Notes: generated by a model from the sequence alone, not told the origin. Numbered from the stretch's first letter, positions 14,848 through 24,361 are shown. The stretch is 64,000 nucleotides of DNA from Pseudanabaena sp. M085S1SP2A07QC (GCA_020404895.1 JADBWK010000050.1:1-64000), one strand, 5' to 3'. Numbers and translations: made by a program.

Positions 14848-15783
14848 TTAGTTTTTTCGAGCAGTGATGTAATCGGCAAGAGCCATTAGCGGTAAAGCTG
14901 CATCACCATAACTTATAAGTTGAGCTTTGGCTTGCGCTACGAGATCCTCAGCTTTTTGCTGCGAGGTTTCGATACCCCACAAGCTTGGATAAGTAACTTT
15001 GTGGGCAGCAAGGTCTTTGCCTGCCGTTTTGCCAAGTTGCTCAGAAGTTGCTGTGATGTCTAAGATGTCATCAATGATTTGAAAAGCTAAACCTATGTTA
15101 TTAGCATAAGTGGATAGACGCTTAATGTCGGTATCATTTGCACCAGCCAGTAAAGCGCCACAGATGACACAGGACTCCAGCAAAGCGGCTGTTTTATGGA
15201 TATGAATAAATGTGAGCGTTTCAGCTGTCACATCTGGCTTACCCTCACATTCTAGATCGACAACTTGCCCCCCTACCAAACCTGTCGCTGCAACCGCATG
15301 TCCAAGATGGGCGATCACCTTCAAAATGCGCTCCGCAGGTACGCCCTTTGTCTGACCAGCAATAAATTCAAAGGCATAGGCTAGAAGGGCATCTCCCGCC
15401 AAAATTGCAATATCATCACCATAGACCTTGTGATTAGTTAGCTTTCCGCGCCGATAATCATCATTGTCCATCGCAGGGAGATCGTCATGGATCAATGACA
15501 TGGTATGCACCATCTCCATCGCGCAGGCGGTAGGCATTGCCGAAATGCGATCGCCACCTAATAATTCACAAGCAGCTAGACATAATATTGGACGTAACCG
15601 TTTGCCACCAGCCATCAGCGAGTAGCGCATGGATTCATAAATTTTTTCGGGATAGATAACAGCGATCGAAGCATCAAGGGCTGCTTCAACCTCTGGTTTG
15701 AGATCTCGTAAATACTTATCTAAATTGAATGCGACTGTTTCGGTCAATGTTTGGGGCATGGCTGGCTTCAATGGTTTCAACAA
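14848..15783 (-). CDS. crtE: Geranylgeranyl diphosphate synthase
   Basis: Trans-prenyltransferase that extends dimethylallyl diphosphate with isopentenyl diphosphate, supplying carotenoids, the chlorophyll phytyl chain and quinones. At 311 residues it has the expected length. The first aspartate-rich motif is in [18 protein letters not shown]. The second is in [19 protein letters not shown] and [11 protein letters not shown] are conserved substrate-binding stretches. The Met before the first DDxxxxD fits a GGPP-length product. The N-terminus [11 protein letters not shown] may start at the second Met (residue 9). Confidence 0.94.
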   Translation of the reverse strand: MLKPLKPAMPQTLTETVAFNLDKYLRDLKPEVEAALDASIAVIYPEKIYESMRYSLMAGGKRLRPILCLAACELLGGDRISAMPTACAMEMVHTMSLIHDDLPAMDNDDYRRGKLTNHKVYGDDIAILAGDALLAYAFEFIAGQTKGVPAERILKVIAHLGHAVAATGLVGGQVVDLECEGKPDVTAETLTFIHIHKTAALLESCVICGALLAGANDTDIKRLSTYANNIGLAFQIIDDILDITATSEQLGKTAGKDLAAHKVTYPSLWGIETSQQKAEDLVAQAKAQLISYGDAALPLMALADYITARKN

Positions 15784-15888
15784 TAACTAATTGCTAGAGT
15801 GGGGCAAAAACTCCAGACTTTATTAAGGAAGATATCCAGAATGTATATTATGCAACGACTTGCGATCGCTACCCAAAATTTTGCCTTT

Positions 15889-16761
15889 TTACTTTTTACT
15901 TTTTACTTTTTTCTTATAGCTCCAAACGGTATTATGTAAGAGCATCGTCACAGTCATTGGACCAACACCACCAGGAACAGGGGTAATGTGTGAAGCAACT
16001 TCGCTGGCGCTAACATAATCAACATCACCGACGAGGCGAGATTTGCCTTCATAGTCGGTGATGCGGTTAATACCGACATCAATTACCACAGCGTTAGGCT
16101 TGACCATTTCAGCAGTCACAAATTCTGGTCTACCGATCGCCGCAATTAAGATGTCAGCTTTGCGAGTAATTTCGGCGAGATTTTTAGTGCGTGAATGGGC
16201 GATCGTGACTGTGGCATTTTCTTCGAGCAGCATTAGAGCTACTGGCTTACCGACAAGGATGCTGCGCCCGATCACAACGGCGTTTTTGCCAGCAATATCA
16301 ATTTTTGCTTCAGCTAATAATCCCATTACTCCCGCAGGTGTGCAGCTCCTTAAGCCAACTTCACCTCTTACTAATTTGCCGAGGTTATTTGGGTGCAAAC
16401 CATCGGCATCTTTATCGGGATCAAGGCGATTTAAGAGGGCGATCGCATCTAAATTTTCTGGCAAAGGCAACTGGATCAAGATGCCATCTACGCGATCGTC
16501 AGCATTGAGTTCATCAATAACTTGCTCTAATTCTGCTTGAGTGACGCTAGCAGGGAATTGTTTGCCAAAGGAGGCAATTCCCGATTTATGGCAGGCGGTT
16601 TCTTTATTGCGGACATAGGCAGCACTAGCAGGATTGTCGCCCACCATCAGCACAGCTAACCCTGGGGGACGACCATATTGAGTTTGGAGTTGCGCCACCT
16701 CTTCTGCGATCGCCTTTTGCATTTTCTTAGCAAGAGCCTTGCCATCAATAATTATTGCCAT
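15889..16761 (-). CDS. folD: Bifunctional methylenetetrahydrofolate dehydrogenase/cyclohydrolase
   Basis: Interconverts 5,10-methylene-, methenyl- and 10-formyl-tetrahydrofolate with NADP. 290 residues, normal length. It shows [14 protein letters not shown] with the catalytic Lys, the QLPLPENLD loop, the Rossmann motif [18 protein letters not shown] and the C-terminal [13 protein letters not shown]. It lies about 105 bp upstream of crtE on the same strand. The C-terminus is Lys-rich (YKKKVKSKK). Confidence 0.97.
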   Translation of the reverse strand: MAIIIDGKALAKKMQKAIAEEVAQLQTQYGRPPGLAVLMVGDNPASAAYVRNKETACHKSGIASFGKQFPASVTQAELEQVIDELNADDRVDGILIQLPLPENLDAIALLNRLDPDKDADGLHPNNLGKLVRGEVGLRSCTPAGVMGLLAEAKIDIAGKNAVVIGRSILVGKPVALMLLEENATVTIAHSRTKNLAEITRKADILIAAIGRPEFVTAEMVKPNAVVIDVGINRITDYEGKSRLVGDVDYVSASEVASHITPVPGGVGPMTVTMLLHNTVWSYKKKVKSKK

Positions 16762-16966
16762 AAATTGCTGTGATTTTTACTTTGCGATTCGTTACCTACT
16801 TTGTAAACGATTGTATCGCTTGATGTGAGATAGCAGGTACTAATGAGGGTCGGAAAGATCTTGACGACACAAATTTTCGGGAATTAGATATGATTTAGAA
16901 TTTAGAAAGGTGATCGCTTAAATAATCAAGTAAATAATCAAAAATCAAGAGCAAGGATGGAAAACT

Positions 16967-17530
16967 ATGACCGTCACTACTGCAAAAAAAATGACGTTTG
17001 ATGAATATCTAACCTATGAAGACGGCACTGACAGGCGTTATGAATTTAATGATGGGAAATTAGTTGAAGTGAGTCCAGCAACGGCTTTTCATAATTCTTT
17101 GATGATGTTTTTCGCATTCTTTTTGCAGTCAGAAATAAATCACTCTCATCATCCATACTGTGTTCGTGTCAATAGCACTGAAATATTCAACGGTAAAAGA
17201 ACTCGCCGTCCTGATGTCTTGGTGATGACTCTTGCTCAATCAAATAGCTTAGGAAATCAGCCAGATATTTTGCATGAGCCATGTTTGCTGGTCGTTGAGA
17301 TTGTGAGTCCAACTTGCCGCTCTGTGGATACCGTCGAGAAGCGCGAGGAATATGCACAGTTTGGAATTCCTGAATATTGGATTGTAGACTTTCTGTTGGG
17401 GACTTTTTCGGTTTTAAGTTTGGTAAATGGAAGCTATATTGAGAAAGTGTATAGAGAAGGCGATCGCATAGTCACTAATATTTTCCCCAGTATTTCTCTA
17501 TCAATGAGTCAAGTAATGGCAAGCATTTGA
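16967..17530 (+). CDS. Uma2-family putative endonuclease (DUF820), copy 1
   Basis: 187 residues with a PD-(D/E)XK-like core: FDEYLTYEDGTDRRYEFNDG, RPDVLVM and LVVEIVSPTC followed by KREEYAQFGIPEYWIVD. Cyanobacteria carry many Uma2 copies, with no settled biological role. It starts at MTVTTAKKMTFDEYL. It is a single gene that diverges from folD. Two relatives lie at 42704 and 43413. Confidence 0.85.
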   Translation: MTVTTAKKMTFDEYLTYEDGTDRRYEFNDGKLVEVSPATAFHNSLMMFFAFFLQSEINHSHHPYCVRVNSTEIFNGKRTRRPDVLVMTLAQSNSLGNQPDILHEPCLLVVEIVSPTCRSVDTVEKREEYAQFGIPEYWIVDFLLGTFSVLSLVNGSYIEKVYREGDRIVTNIFPSISLSMSQVMASI

Positions 17531-17624
17531 AATCGGTATGGTGGGCAACTTTACTTTTTGGCGCAAAACGCTGTAATCGCGTTTATCATATAAACTTGCC
17601 TCAACCTTTGAATGCTAAAAGCCT

Positions 17625-19007
17625 ATGTTGACAGCTTTTTTGATGTCGTTATTGACTCCGATTGCACCAGTTTTACCCGCAACTAGCAAAGTTGCTCAAT
17701 CTGCCAGTCAACGCCAAATCATTTTAGAACGGCAAGAAATGCGCCCGTTGATGGGCAAGCTTGACGATGTACCAATGTTTAATAGTAATAGTCCTGAAAT
17801 TGTCCAAACAGAAGGGATTTTGCTGTCAGCTTTCCCACCTGAAGGCATGGCTCATCCCAAGGCACATTTAAACTTCCCCTTTGAAGGTCGCTTCGATTTA
17901 TTCACGCACCATATTTCCAAAGCACCACCACCAGTCGATCTGAGGACTTTGTATATTGGGGCGATCGCTTATAACCCAACTGATCAACCTGTAACTATTG
18001 ACACCTTGTTGGGAGCCAGCTATCTCAGTCAGCCTGATGCGCCCTTCTACGATGCCCCCAACTACAGCCTAAATAATAATGGCGAAACCTATCGCGGGCC
18101 TGGCGATCGCGCCATGCTCGATATTTTGCGTGGTCGCCGTCAGGATATTTTCCCTGCTCAAATTGTGATACCGCCAAAGCAAAGTCGGATGTTGATGAAT
18201 ATCCCGATTCCTGTTAAAGAATTAGAGCCGCCATTAAATGGGCGATCGGGCTTATCACGGTTGCGTAGTAATGGCACAGTTTATATCGCAACTCTATCTC
18301 TGTACGCTCGACTTAATGCTGATGGAACCGAACGCGCTCCCAATCTCGAAGAATGGGAAAATATTCTCAAAAATGGAGAACTTGCCAAACCACGTGACGT
18401 TGTACCAACACCACCAGATCGAACAGAAGGATTCTTTGAATATAGTCGGGTCGCTGGTGTTCAACTTGGTTCTCAATGGTTTGGAAATTTAACAGATAAG
18501 GATAGTAATGATCTTGCTATTCCAAAATCTGGCGAATCCTATTCCTACGGATTGAGCCTTTTGCAGTACGGTACGATGGGAACAGGTCAAGTCCAAACCG
18601 CGCCGCTGAAAGTGCGCTATCCAGACACTGCATATTCTGCTCACGGTAATTATGGCGTGCAGTATAATTTGACATTACCTCTGCATAATCCTACTAACGA
18701 AACAAAAACTGTCACACTCTCATTCCAAAATCCCATCAAATACGATAAACCTGTTGGTGGCTTACAGTTTTTTGAGCCATTACCTGATGATGTATTTTTT
18801 CGAGGTTCAGTTAGAGTCAGATTTCGCGATGACAGAGGCTTAGCCCAATCACGCTACGTCCATCTAATGATGAGACGAGGTGAACGTGGTAAGCCGTTGG
18901 TGACTTTGAAGATGCCCCCAAGCGATCGCCGTGTTGTCCAATTTGATTTTCTTTATCCTGCGGATGCCACCCCCCCACAAGTTTTGACGGTAACGACTAC
19001 ACCATAA
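17625..19007 (+). CDS. DUF3370 family exported protein
   Basis: 460 residues. A signal-like N-terminus (LTAFLMSLLTPIAPVLPAT) is followed by the family-typical QEMRPLMGKLDDVPMFNSNS and SAFPPEGMAHPKAHLNFPFE. The protein is rich in beta strands. The family is nearly restricted to cyanobacteria and functionally uncharacterised; a periplasmic or outer-membrane location is likely from the signal peptide. No operon partner; it is followed by a hairpin terminator. Confidence 0.82.
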   Translation: MLTAFLMSLLTPIAPVLPATSKVAQSASQRQIILERQEMRPLMGKLDDVPMFNSNSPEIVQTEGILLSAFPPEGMAHPKAHLNFPFEGRFDLFTHHISKAPPPVDLRTLYIGAIAYNPTDQPVTIDTLLGASYLSQPDAPFYDAPNYSLNNNGETYRGPGDRAMLDILRGRRQDIFPAQIVIPPKQSRMLMNIPIPVKELEPPLNGRSGLSRLRSNGTVYIATLSLYARLNADGTERAPNLEEWENILKNGELAKPRDVVPTPPDRTEGFFEYSRVAGVQLGSQWFGNLTDKDSNDLAIPKSGESYSYGLSLLQYGTMGTGQVQTAPLKVRYPDTAYSAHGNYGVQYNLTLPLHNPTNETKTVTLSFQNPIKYDKPVGGLQFFEPLPDDVFFRGSVRVRFRDDRGLAQSRYVHLMMRRGERGKPLVTLKMPPSDRRVVQFDFLYPADATPPQVLTVTTTP

Positions 19008-19039
19008 AGCGCTTTGCGCAATGAAAATTTTGCTTACCC

Positions 19040-19078
19040 AAATAAAAGGGACGGCGCGAAGCGCCGCCCCTTTTATTT
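19040..19078. terminator. Hairpin with GCGAAGC cap between DUF3370 and J-protein genes
   Basis: 17-18 bp stem with one mismatch, closing on GCGC-GAA-GCGC. The genes are convergent, so it can stop transcription from both sides. Confidence 0.8.
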
Positions 19079-19139
19079 GAGATTTTATGTCCTAAGCAAA
19101 CCTTTCATTGCTATAGAAGGTGCACTCCGACTATCATGC

Positions 19140-19853
19140 CTAAACTGTTTGTAAATTTTCCATTGCCATTTGAGCGCAATAACGCATCTCGTCAGCTCTC
19201 CGCCAAAGTTCTTGACCAGTGTGCAAATGGTGATCATCAAAATTTAGAGTGAAGTAATTTAGTTCTTCAATTCCATCACTGATCGCATTGAGGCAGTGAT
19301 AAAGATAGCTAGCAATCCCTGCGGCGGAAGTTGGATTGGGAAAAGCCCGAAAAAAAATCTGCGCCTTGGCATAGGAACCACGACATTCATCAATATAGTC
19401 TTCAAAATCTTCCATTAATCCATCATCGTAAGGATCGGCAGCAAGATCGTCGATCTTCTCGTCTAGACTATCGAGGATTACTTCGAGCATTTCAGATATG
19501 GGTTCGTAAACTTGTTTAAACCAGCGATCAAGTTTCTGATCTTCATTGAGATGGATTTCCCGACTAGAAGGCGATCGCTTGAATCCCTTGTGCAAAGATA
19601 CTCCATTAGGATTATGTTTAATGCCAAGACTGCGATCGTAATGGGCACGAGATTGGGGGTTACTAAGAACCTCGTAAGCAAGGTTGATGGAGGCAATATC
19701 ATCGTGATTGTCGAGATGATGATTGCAGTCGGGATGAAATTCTTTTACTAGACCGCGATAGGCGGTTTTGACCTCGGCAGGAGCAGCGTTGTAGCTAATT
19801 CGTAGAGTTTTGTAGTGATTTGCTTGTTGGGTGCGATCGCTTGTCCTAGCCAT
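19140..19853 (-). CDS. J-domain (DnaJ-like) protein
   Basis: 237 residues. Residues 13-75 form a J-domain (NHYKTLRISYNAAPAEVKTAY) with the HPD tripeptide in FHPDCNHH and a typical helix IV ending NPQSRAHYDR. It lacks the Gly/Phe and zinc-finger regions of true DnaJ. The C-terminal 150 residues are acidic and specific (LDEKIDDLAADPYDDGLMED). It is expected to stimulate a DnaK ATPase for a particular client; the client is unknown. Confidence 0.85.
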   Translation of the reverse strand: MARTSDRTQQANHYKTLRISYNAAPAEVKTAYRGLVKEFHPDCNHHLDNHDDIASINLAYEVLSNPQSRAHYDRSLGIKHNPNGVSLHKGFKRSPSSREIHLNEDQKLDRWFKQVYEPISEMLEVILDSLDEKIDDLAADPYDDGLMEDFEDYIDECRGSYAKAQIFFRAFPNPTSAAGIASYLYHCLNAISDGIEELNYFTLNFDDHHLHTGQELWRRADEMRYCAQMAMENLQTV

Positions 19854-20105
19854 GTCCTTATTGATTAATCTACGTTTGCGGTGATTTTTGGATGTTTTTC
19901 ATGCTGAATTTTTCAGGATTTCGAGATTCTCGAAACATTATTTTTTAAGCAGAGCAAAACTTTTCTATTAAGCATTTTGTAGGCATATTCAGTCAGCGTC
20001 AACCACTTGACAAATAAAAAAATTAGAGTTTGTAATTATTGCCGACTCATTTTTTGAGATGTTTCTGGCTATAGCCTGAGTTGTGACACTCCCTTCTCAG
20101 AAATT
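19854..20105. other. AT-rich intergenic region
   Basis: No gene seen. It contains the upstream region of the J-protein gene and leads into the 24-bp hairpin at 20106. Confidence 0.35.
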
Positions 20106-20157
20106 ACTCAAGCCCTTAAAGTTGCGCCCCGCAGGGCGCAACTTTAAGGGCTTGAGT
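20106..20157. repeat. 24-bp perfect hairpin
   Basis: Stem 20106-20129 with 20134-20157, CGCA loop, GC-rich top. There is no gene within about 160 bases on either side, so it is either the end of an untranslated transcript or a mobile palindromic repeat. Confidence 0.7.
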
Positions 20158-20316
20158 GTGTTAATTAAGTGCTAGACATAAAAAAAATTTTTGGAGCAAG
20201 CCTATTGGCGGCAGACTTGCTCCAAAATTGTTTTCATAAATTAGAATTTTTGGATGTTTAAGATAAATGTTGCAAAAGCGATCTCATTTCTGTTATTCTA
20301 CCAAAGCATTAAATTT

Positions 20317-20389
20317 GCTGGTGTAGCTCAGTTGGTAGAGCAACTGATTTGTAATCAGTAGGTCACGAGTTCGAGTCTCGTCCCCAGCT
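20317..20389 (+). tRNA. tRNA-Thr (anticodon TGT)
   Basis: 73-nt cloverleaf: acceptor GCTGGTG with CCCCAGC, D-arm GCTCAGTTGGTAGAGC, anticodon stem CTGAT/ATCAG with loop TT-TGT-AA, T-loop TTCGAGT. No encoded CCA. The acceptor stem has a T6-C67 mismatch; other positions pair normally. Confidence 0.95.
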
Positions 20390-20577
20390 TAATGACCTTA
20401 CCTAAAAGAATGGATACATAAAACCTTGATGTACAAGCATTTATCTATCCATTTCTTTAATCTAGATTTAATATAGCTGTCGCCATTCTTGTTTGGCTTT
20501 TGATTTGTCTTGATCAAAGTTGCTAAGCGTAGCTATTTTATGTTTTGGTATACTAATGAAAAATCAACGATAACAAC

Positions 20578-20618
20578 AAAAAACAAAGGACGGTGCTTAG
20601 CACCGTCCTTTGTTTTTT
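20578..20618. terminator. 19-bp hairpin, TTA triloop
   Basis: Perfect stem 20578-20596 with 20600-20618 and A/T-rich ends. It lies 2 bases past the stop of the GH19 remnant on the minus strand. Confidence 0.75.
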
Positions 20619-20620
20619 TG

Positions 20621-20966
20621 TTAGGCAAAGATGCCGCGAGCTTTGTCAAAATAAGATTTGCGATCATCAAGACCGTTATAGCCACCATTCACACGTAAGG
20701 TTACTTCTTCGACACTTGCACCGCGATCGCATAGGGCATTCATATTGTTGTTAGACCACCAAAATCCAGCACTAGTAAATTGATATTTTGATGCAACATA
20801 GGCTACTCCATCCATCACTTTAGGATCAGCGATCGCCTTACTAAAATCCTGATAATTAGCTCGACCTGTAAGCTGAATCACACCAGCTCCTCTATATTTG
20901 GGACCATCACCTGGATTGACATTCCCCAAATCTTCGCGACCTTCATATTTGTGAGGTTCATTGCAA
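20621..20966 (-). pseudogene. GH19 chitinase-like (COG3179) gene, 5' truncated
   Basis: The C-terminal ~115 residues of a glycoside hydrolase family 19 / predicted chitinase remain: [45 protein letters not shown] and [15 protein letters not shown]. In this family the first of these follows the catalytic region. Read backwards from there the frame meets TAG near 20970, exactly where an IS1595-type transposase tail begins, so the N-terminal half has been lost. The internal ATG at 20929 would give a 102-residue fragment that is unlikely to be active. Confidence 0.82.
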
Positions 20967-20970
20967 TACT

Positions 20971-21144
20971 ATGGAGGGTCTCTGGGTTGGTTTACGCAAT
21001 TTTCTGCGTCCCTTTCGCGGTATTCACAAAAGGTATTTGTATCTCTATATAGCCATGTTCGAGTGGGCTTACAATCTACGTTGGATTGATTTTGACTTCC
21101 TGCGTCGCCTTCTTTTTCCTCCTTCCACCTATTTACCTACATGA
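20971..21144 (+). pseudogene. ISXO2/IS1595-type transposase C-terminal remnant
   Basis: 57 codons reading GLWVGLRNFLRPFRGIHKRY and LYIAMFEWAYNLRWID, the characteristic end of IS1595/ISXO2-family transposases. The 5' part is absent. It abuts the truncated GH19 gene, which points to insertion followed by deletion. It ends 10 bases before the stop of the opposite-strand RibD-like gene. Confidence 0.75.
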
Positions 21145-21154
21145 GCGCTGCGTT

Positions 21155-21946
21155 TTATATCTTCGTAAATTGGTAGCGCAAAAACAATTCTGATTCGTGA
21201 TGATATAGCGATCGCAACTTGAGATTGGGTAAATCAGCACCACCAAGCCCATAACCTGAACCGCCGATAACGGTCATATTATTGGCTCCGCCAACTACAT
21301 GAGGAGCTAATGTCAAAAACAATTCATCGGCTAGCCCTTGAGAGATTAGCGAATAATTTAAGGCGGGACCACCTTCCACTAAAAGCCGCTTAATACCAAG
21401 TTGCTCAAAAAGCATTTTCAATAGCTGTTTTAGGTCAATTTGGTGATCCTTAGTGGGAAATCGAAAAATTTGCGCTTTCTCTTCGAGCCAAGGTTCGACG
21501 GAAGTATCCTGTCCCAGCAAAGCAATTCGCAAATCCTTTCCAGCGCTCCAAAAACGATGGTCGTTAGGCAGATTGCCCGAATTACTAATCACTATGCCGA
21601 AAGGTTGCATCTGCGAAAAGTTCTTTTGGCGTTCCTCTAAGAGTTCGGGAGGTACGGTAGGAATAAAGGCATCTTGACGTAGCGTTGTACCTCCAGCTAA
21701 AACAGCATCAAATTGCGATCGCAGTCTTTGCATTAGTAGGCGATCGGGACGTGAACCTAATCCCGTCAGTTTCCCCTCATAGGTTGTCGCTTTGCCATCA
21801 ATGCTAGACACCATATTAAAACCAATATATGGACGCTTAGCAGTGCGATCGCTTTCATTCAGTTCAAATTCCACACCTTCAGTTGGGAAAGCTAGTTCTT
21901 CAAAGTTATAAATGCGATCATGAGATGAGTAGAAGCTCTTATACAT
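21155..21946 (-). CDS. RibD C-terminal domain / dihydrofolate-reductase-fold reductase
   Basis: 263 residues. IGFNMVSSIDGKATTYEGK, LAGGTTLRQD, LLVEGGPALNYSLI and the ending GLADELFLTLAPHVVGG are the RibD_C (pyrimidine reductase) signatures. Free-standing members use NADPH and may reduce the riboflavin intermediate or an unknown pteridine/pyrimidine. No deaminase half is present. About 40 extra residues at the N-terminus are specific. The promoter region is shared with the divergent radC. Confidence 0.85.
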   Translation of the reverse strand: MYKSFYSSHDRIYNFEELAFPTEGVEFELNESDRTAKRPYIGFNMVSSIDGKATTYEGKLTGLGSRPDRLLMQRLRSQFDAVLAGGTTLRQDAFIPTVPPELLEERQKNFSQMQPFGIVISNSGNLPNDHRFWSAGKDLRIALLGQDTSVEPWLEEKAQIFRFPTKDHQIDLKQLLKMLFEQLGIKRLLVEGGPALNYSLISQGLADELFLTLAPHVVGGANNMTVIGGSGYGLGGADLPNLKLRSLYHHESELFLRYQFTKI

Positions 21947-21976
21947 AGACCTTTCAACAAGTTGCTATTAAACATG

Positions 21977-22030
21977 TCCAAGATATTTATTAAAAGAAAT
22001 ACAAAGCATTTTTTTAATAAATATCTTGGA
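21977..22030. repeat. 19-bp perfect hairpin in the divergent RibD-like/radC promoter region
   Basis: Arms 21977-21995 and 22012-22030 (TCCAAGATATTTATTAAAA), loop 16 nt, followed on the plus strand by six T. It lies upstream of both genes, so it could be a leader attenuator of RibD-like mRNA or a repeat. Confidence 0.6.
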
Positions 22031-22241
22031 TTTTTTATACCTATCGCCAAGTATGACACACTGATTGACTGACAAAAGTGGTAAAAGAAGTTGCGAGAAA
22101 GTACACACACAGAGAGAATTTAGCGATCGGGGCTCAGTCATATCAATACCAAAGCTAGGCATTGCCCATCCTGCTTCTTTTTTAATAACGATCGCGATAA
22201 AATACAGAAAATATTCTTGTAACATTAGGTGCAATTTTTAG

Positions 22242-22976
22242 ATGACTTATTCTCTGCGCATTGTAGATATGGCTGAAAGCGATCGCCCCCGTGAAAGGTT
22301 ACTCAGTCAGGGCGTTCGCAGCTTATCCAATGCAGAGTTAATCGCAATCCTATTAGGTACAGGGCAAGGAGCAGGCAAACTCTCTGCCGTAGGATTAGGT
22401 CAGCTAATCTTACAAACCATAGGCAAAGATCGCACCAGTGACCCTGTGGCAGCTTTGCAAAACGTATCGCCACAAGAACTCATGCAAATCGAAGGAGTTG
22501 GTCCCGCAAAAGCAACCGCAATCTTAGCTGCGATCGAGTTAGGTAAAAGGGCGCTCTATGCCAAGCCTCCAGACTTAACTGAAGTTACTGATCCATCGGT
22601 AGCAGCCGCAGCTCTTAGTCAAGACCTAATGTGGCAACCACAAGAGCGCCTCGCCGTGGTGATGCTCGACAACAAAAATCGAATTATCGCCCAACGCATT
22701 ATTACAATCGGCACTGCGACAGAAACCCTCGCCCATCCCCGTGATATTTTCCGAGAAGTTCTTAAAAGCGGCGCAGTTCGTTTAATTATTGCGCACAATC
22801 ATCCATCAGGAAATACCTCTCCAAGTCCTGAAGACATCACGCTTACTCGCCAATTACTAGAAGCAGCGCGAATGCTGAGTATTCCACTTTTAGATCATTT
22901 GATTTTAGGAAATGGAACCTTTTCCAGTATTCGTGAAACTTCAACATTATGGAAAGAAGTTCCTCAAGCAGAATAA
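22242..22976 (+). CDS. radC: RadC-family JAB-domain protein
   Basis: 244 residues. The N-terminal helix-hairpin-helix stretch includes [20 protein letters not shown] and [10 protein letters not shown]. The C-terminal MPN/JAB domain has the zinc motif [14 protein letters not shown]. The fold is that of a metalloprotease/nuclease. Despite its name, a role in DNA repair is not established. It starts at [18 protein letters not shown], typical for the family. Single gene. Confidence 0.94.
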   Translation: MTYSLRIVDMAESDRPRERLLSQGVRSLSNAELIAILLGTGQGAGKLSAVGLGQLILQTIGKDRTSDPVAALQNVSPQELMQIEGVGPAKATAILAAIELGKRALYAKPPDLTEVTDPSVAAAALSQDLMWQPQERLAVVMLDNKNRIIAQRIITIGTATETLAHPRDIFREVLKSGAVRLIIAHNHPSGNTSPSPEDITLTRQLLEAARMLSIPLLDHLILGNGTFSSIRETSTLWKEVPQAE

Positions 22977-22981
22977 AAAAG

Positions 22982-23010
22982 GTAGGGGCAATTCATGAAT
23001 TTGCCCCTAC
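22982..23010. repeat. GTAGGGGCAATTCA palindrome variant, copy 3
   Basis: 29 bp, one extra T relative to the perfect 28-bp copies; begins 6 bases after the radC stop. Confidence 0.8.
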
Positions 23011-23063
23011 CTGATGCGTTATTTTCGGTAATATAGCAACGTAAGAGATAGATAGGACAATTC

Positions 23064-23110
23064 AAAACCCAAAAGATGGCAGAGCTTCGCTCTGCTATCT
23101 TTTGGGTTTT
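23064..23110. terminator. 22-bp hairpin, TTC triloop (GAA on the other strand)
   Basis: Arms 23064-23085 and 23089-23110 with one mismatch. The minus strand reads GCGAAGC at the tip. It sits between convergent radC and the LTXXQ gene. Confidence 0.75.
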
Positions 23111-23136
23111 ATGTCCTAAGCAAAGCTTACATTGCT

Positions 23137-23240
23137 ATACCAATTCACGAAAGTGTGGCTACACTTCTGTGAATTAAAAACAAAACCCTGTAAGGGTTTT
23201 AAAAGCACAAAATGGCGTAGCCATTTTGTGTTTTGGTATA
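23137..23240. repeat. 104-bp dispersed palindromic repeat, copy 2
   Basis: Same length and order of parts as 7542-7645. It starts ATACCAATTCACGAAAGTG, has AACCCTGTAAGGGTTTT in the middle, and ends with the AAAATGGC-GTA-GCCATTTT hairpin and GGTATA. Confidence 0.85.
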
Positions 23241-23271
23241 AGTCATAAGAGATAGACTAGCGAGGATTTCC

Positions 23272-23718
23272 TTAACGCATCATGCCGCGATTGGATTGGC
23301 GTTGTTGCTTCATTTGCTCAAGTTGTTGTTGCTGAGCAGGAGTCAAAACATTCTTCATTTGCGCCTTGGTATCTTCAGCGATCGCCTTCATCTGTTGCTT
23401 TTGAGCATCAGTCAGATTGAGAGACTTGCGTACTCCTTTGCGATCGCCAGATTGACGAGCTTGTTCCATAATTGCGCGTTGTTCAGCAGTCAAGACACTT
23501 TCGTGACGAGCTTTTGCACTTTCACGAATCGCTTTCATTTGAGTCTGTTGGGCTTCAGTCAAGTTCAACTGCTTCCAGCCTTCACCTTGACGAGGTTTGC
23601 GTTTTTCGGTGCTATTTTGAGTAGTGTTTTGTGCAGCAACGAGATTTGGAATTGCCACGGCTCCAACGGCTACGGTTACACAAGTGATCGCCAACAAGCT
23701 TTTGATATTACGAAACAT
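23272..23718 (-). CDS. Exported Spy/CpxP-like LTXXQ-motif protein
   Basis: 148 residues. A signal peptide (LLAITCVTVAVGAVAIPNLVAAQ) is followed by a wholly helical, Gln-rich protein with repeated LTEAQQTQMKAI, LTAEQRAIMEQ, LTDAQKQQMKAI and LTPAQQQQLEQM blocks. These are the LTXXQ signatures of periplasmic Spy/CpxP-type chaperones. It probably buffers envelope stress or metal exposure; the ligand is unknown. Four repeats is normal for cyanobacterial members. Confidence 0.82.
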   Translation of the reverse strand: MFRNIKSLLAITCVTVAVGAVAIPNLVAAQNTTQNSTEKRKPRQGEGWKQLNLTEAQQTQMKAIRESAKARHESVLTAEQRAIMEQARQSGDRKGVRKSLNLTDAQKQQMKAIAEDTKAQMKNVLTPAQQQQLEQMKQQRQSNRGMMR

Positions 23719-23857
23719 TTGATTTTCCCTTTTTTGATTTTCGCCTTTGTGAGAAGGCTTAATTATCTATACGAGTGTTTTGACAAGCACCACGATCAAA
23801 AGGTTCAAAACCCAAAGAATTTTTTTAATTTGTAGGGTGGGCTATGCCCACCTTACT

Positions 23858-23902
23858 CCAAAAAGAGAAAGGCGGCGCAAAGCGCCGCCTCTCTCTTTTT
23901 GG
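23858..23902. terminator. 21-bp hairpin, AAA triloop
   Basis: Arms 23858-23878 and 23882-23902, one mismatch, tip GCGC-AAA-GCGC. A second smaller hairpin (GGGTGGGC-TAT-GCCCACC, 23835-23852) precedes it. It lies 3' of the coiled-coil gene. Confidence 0.75.
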
Positions 23903-23908
23903 TTTTGA

Positions 23909-24331
23909 TTAGCTGGCACAGCCTCTCAAAATTACACCGATAATGATGCCAATGCCGACAAAACGGACGATCTGCCAAAAAGGTTCGCGAAAACTACTCC
24001 AAGACAATAGCCGACTTTCAAGATCGGCTTCGATTTGTTCGAGTTGCTCAGTTACTGCATCTAATTGTTTGAGTAATTCCTCTTTATGGGGGCTAGATCG
24101 ATCATTGCGAGAATTAGGCTTACGTCGAATTTTTTGATTTTTGTTACTGGCTAAGCGATCGCTAGAAATATCTTGAATTTGCTCTCTAATTTGTTCTTTT
24201 TGCGATCGCAATTCATTCTGCTTCAGCGAATCACGCCGAACTTGATGAAAACGCTGTTCGATCTCTTCTAATAGTCCTTTAGTTTCTTGGAGTTGAGCTT
24301 CTATATCGCTCCAATCAGAAATTTCTGTCAC
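23909..24331 (-). CDS. Tail-anchored coiled-coil protein
   Basis: 140 residues, family not named. Residues 8-55 and 80-115 are heptad-rich coiled coils (LLEEIEQRFHQVRRD; LLKQLDAVTEQLEQIEADLE) joined by a basic linker. The C-terminus is one membrane span (QIVRFVGIGIIIGVILRG) with a near-terminal Cys. Similar short proteins occur in many cyanobacteria. The topology suggests a cytoplasmic coiled coil anchored at its C-terminus. No operon partner. Confidence 0.72.
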   Translation of the reverse strand: MTEISDWSDIEAQLQETKGLLEEIEQRFHQVRRDSLKQNELRSQKEQIREQIQDISSDRLASNKNQKIRRKPNSRNDRSSPHKEELLKQLDAVTEQLEQIEADLESRLLSWSSFREPFWQIVRFVGIGIIIGVILRGCAS

Positions 24332-24361
24332 AGCATCAATCTAATAAGTGGAATTTGATGG

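Noticed and set aside
21968-22234. Minus-strand frames between the RibD-like gene and radC
   Set aside because: They run through a perfect hairpin and the radC promoter region and have no protein-like features.
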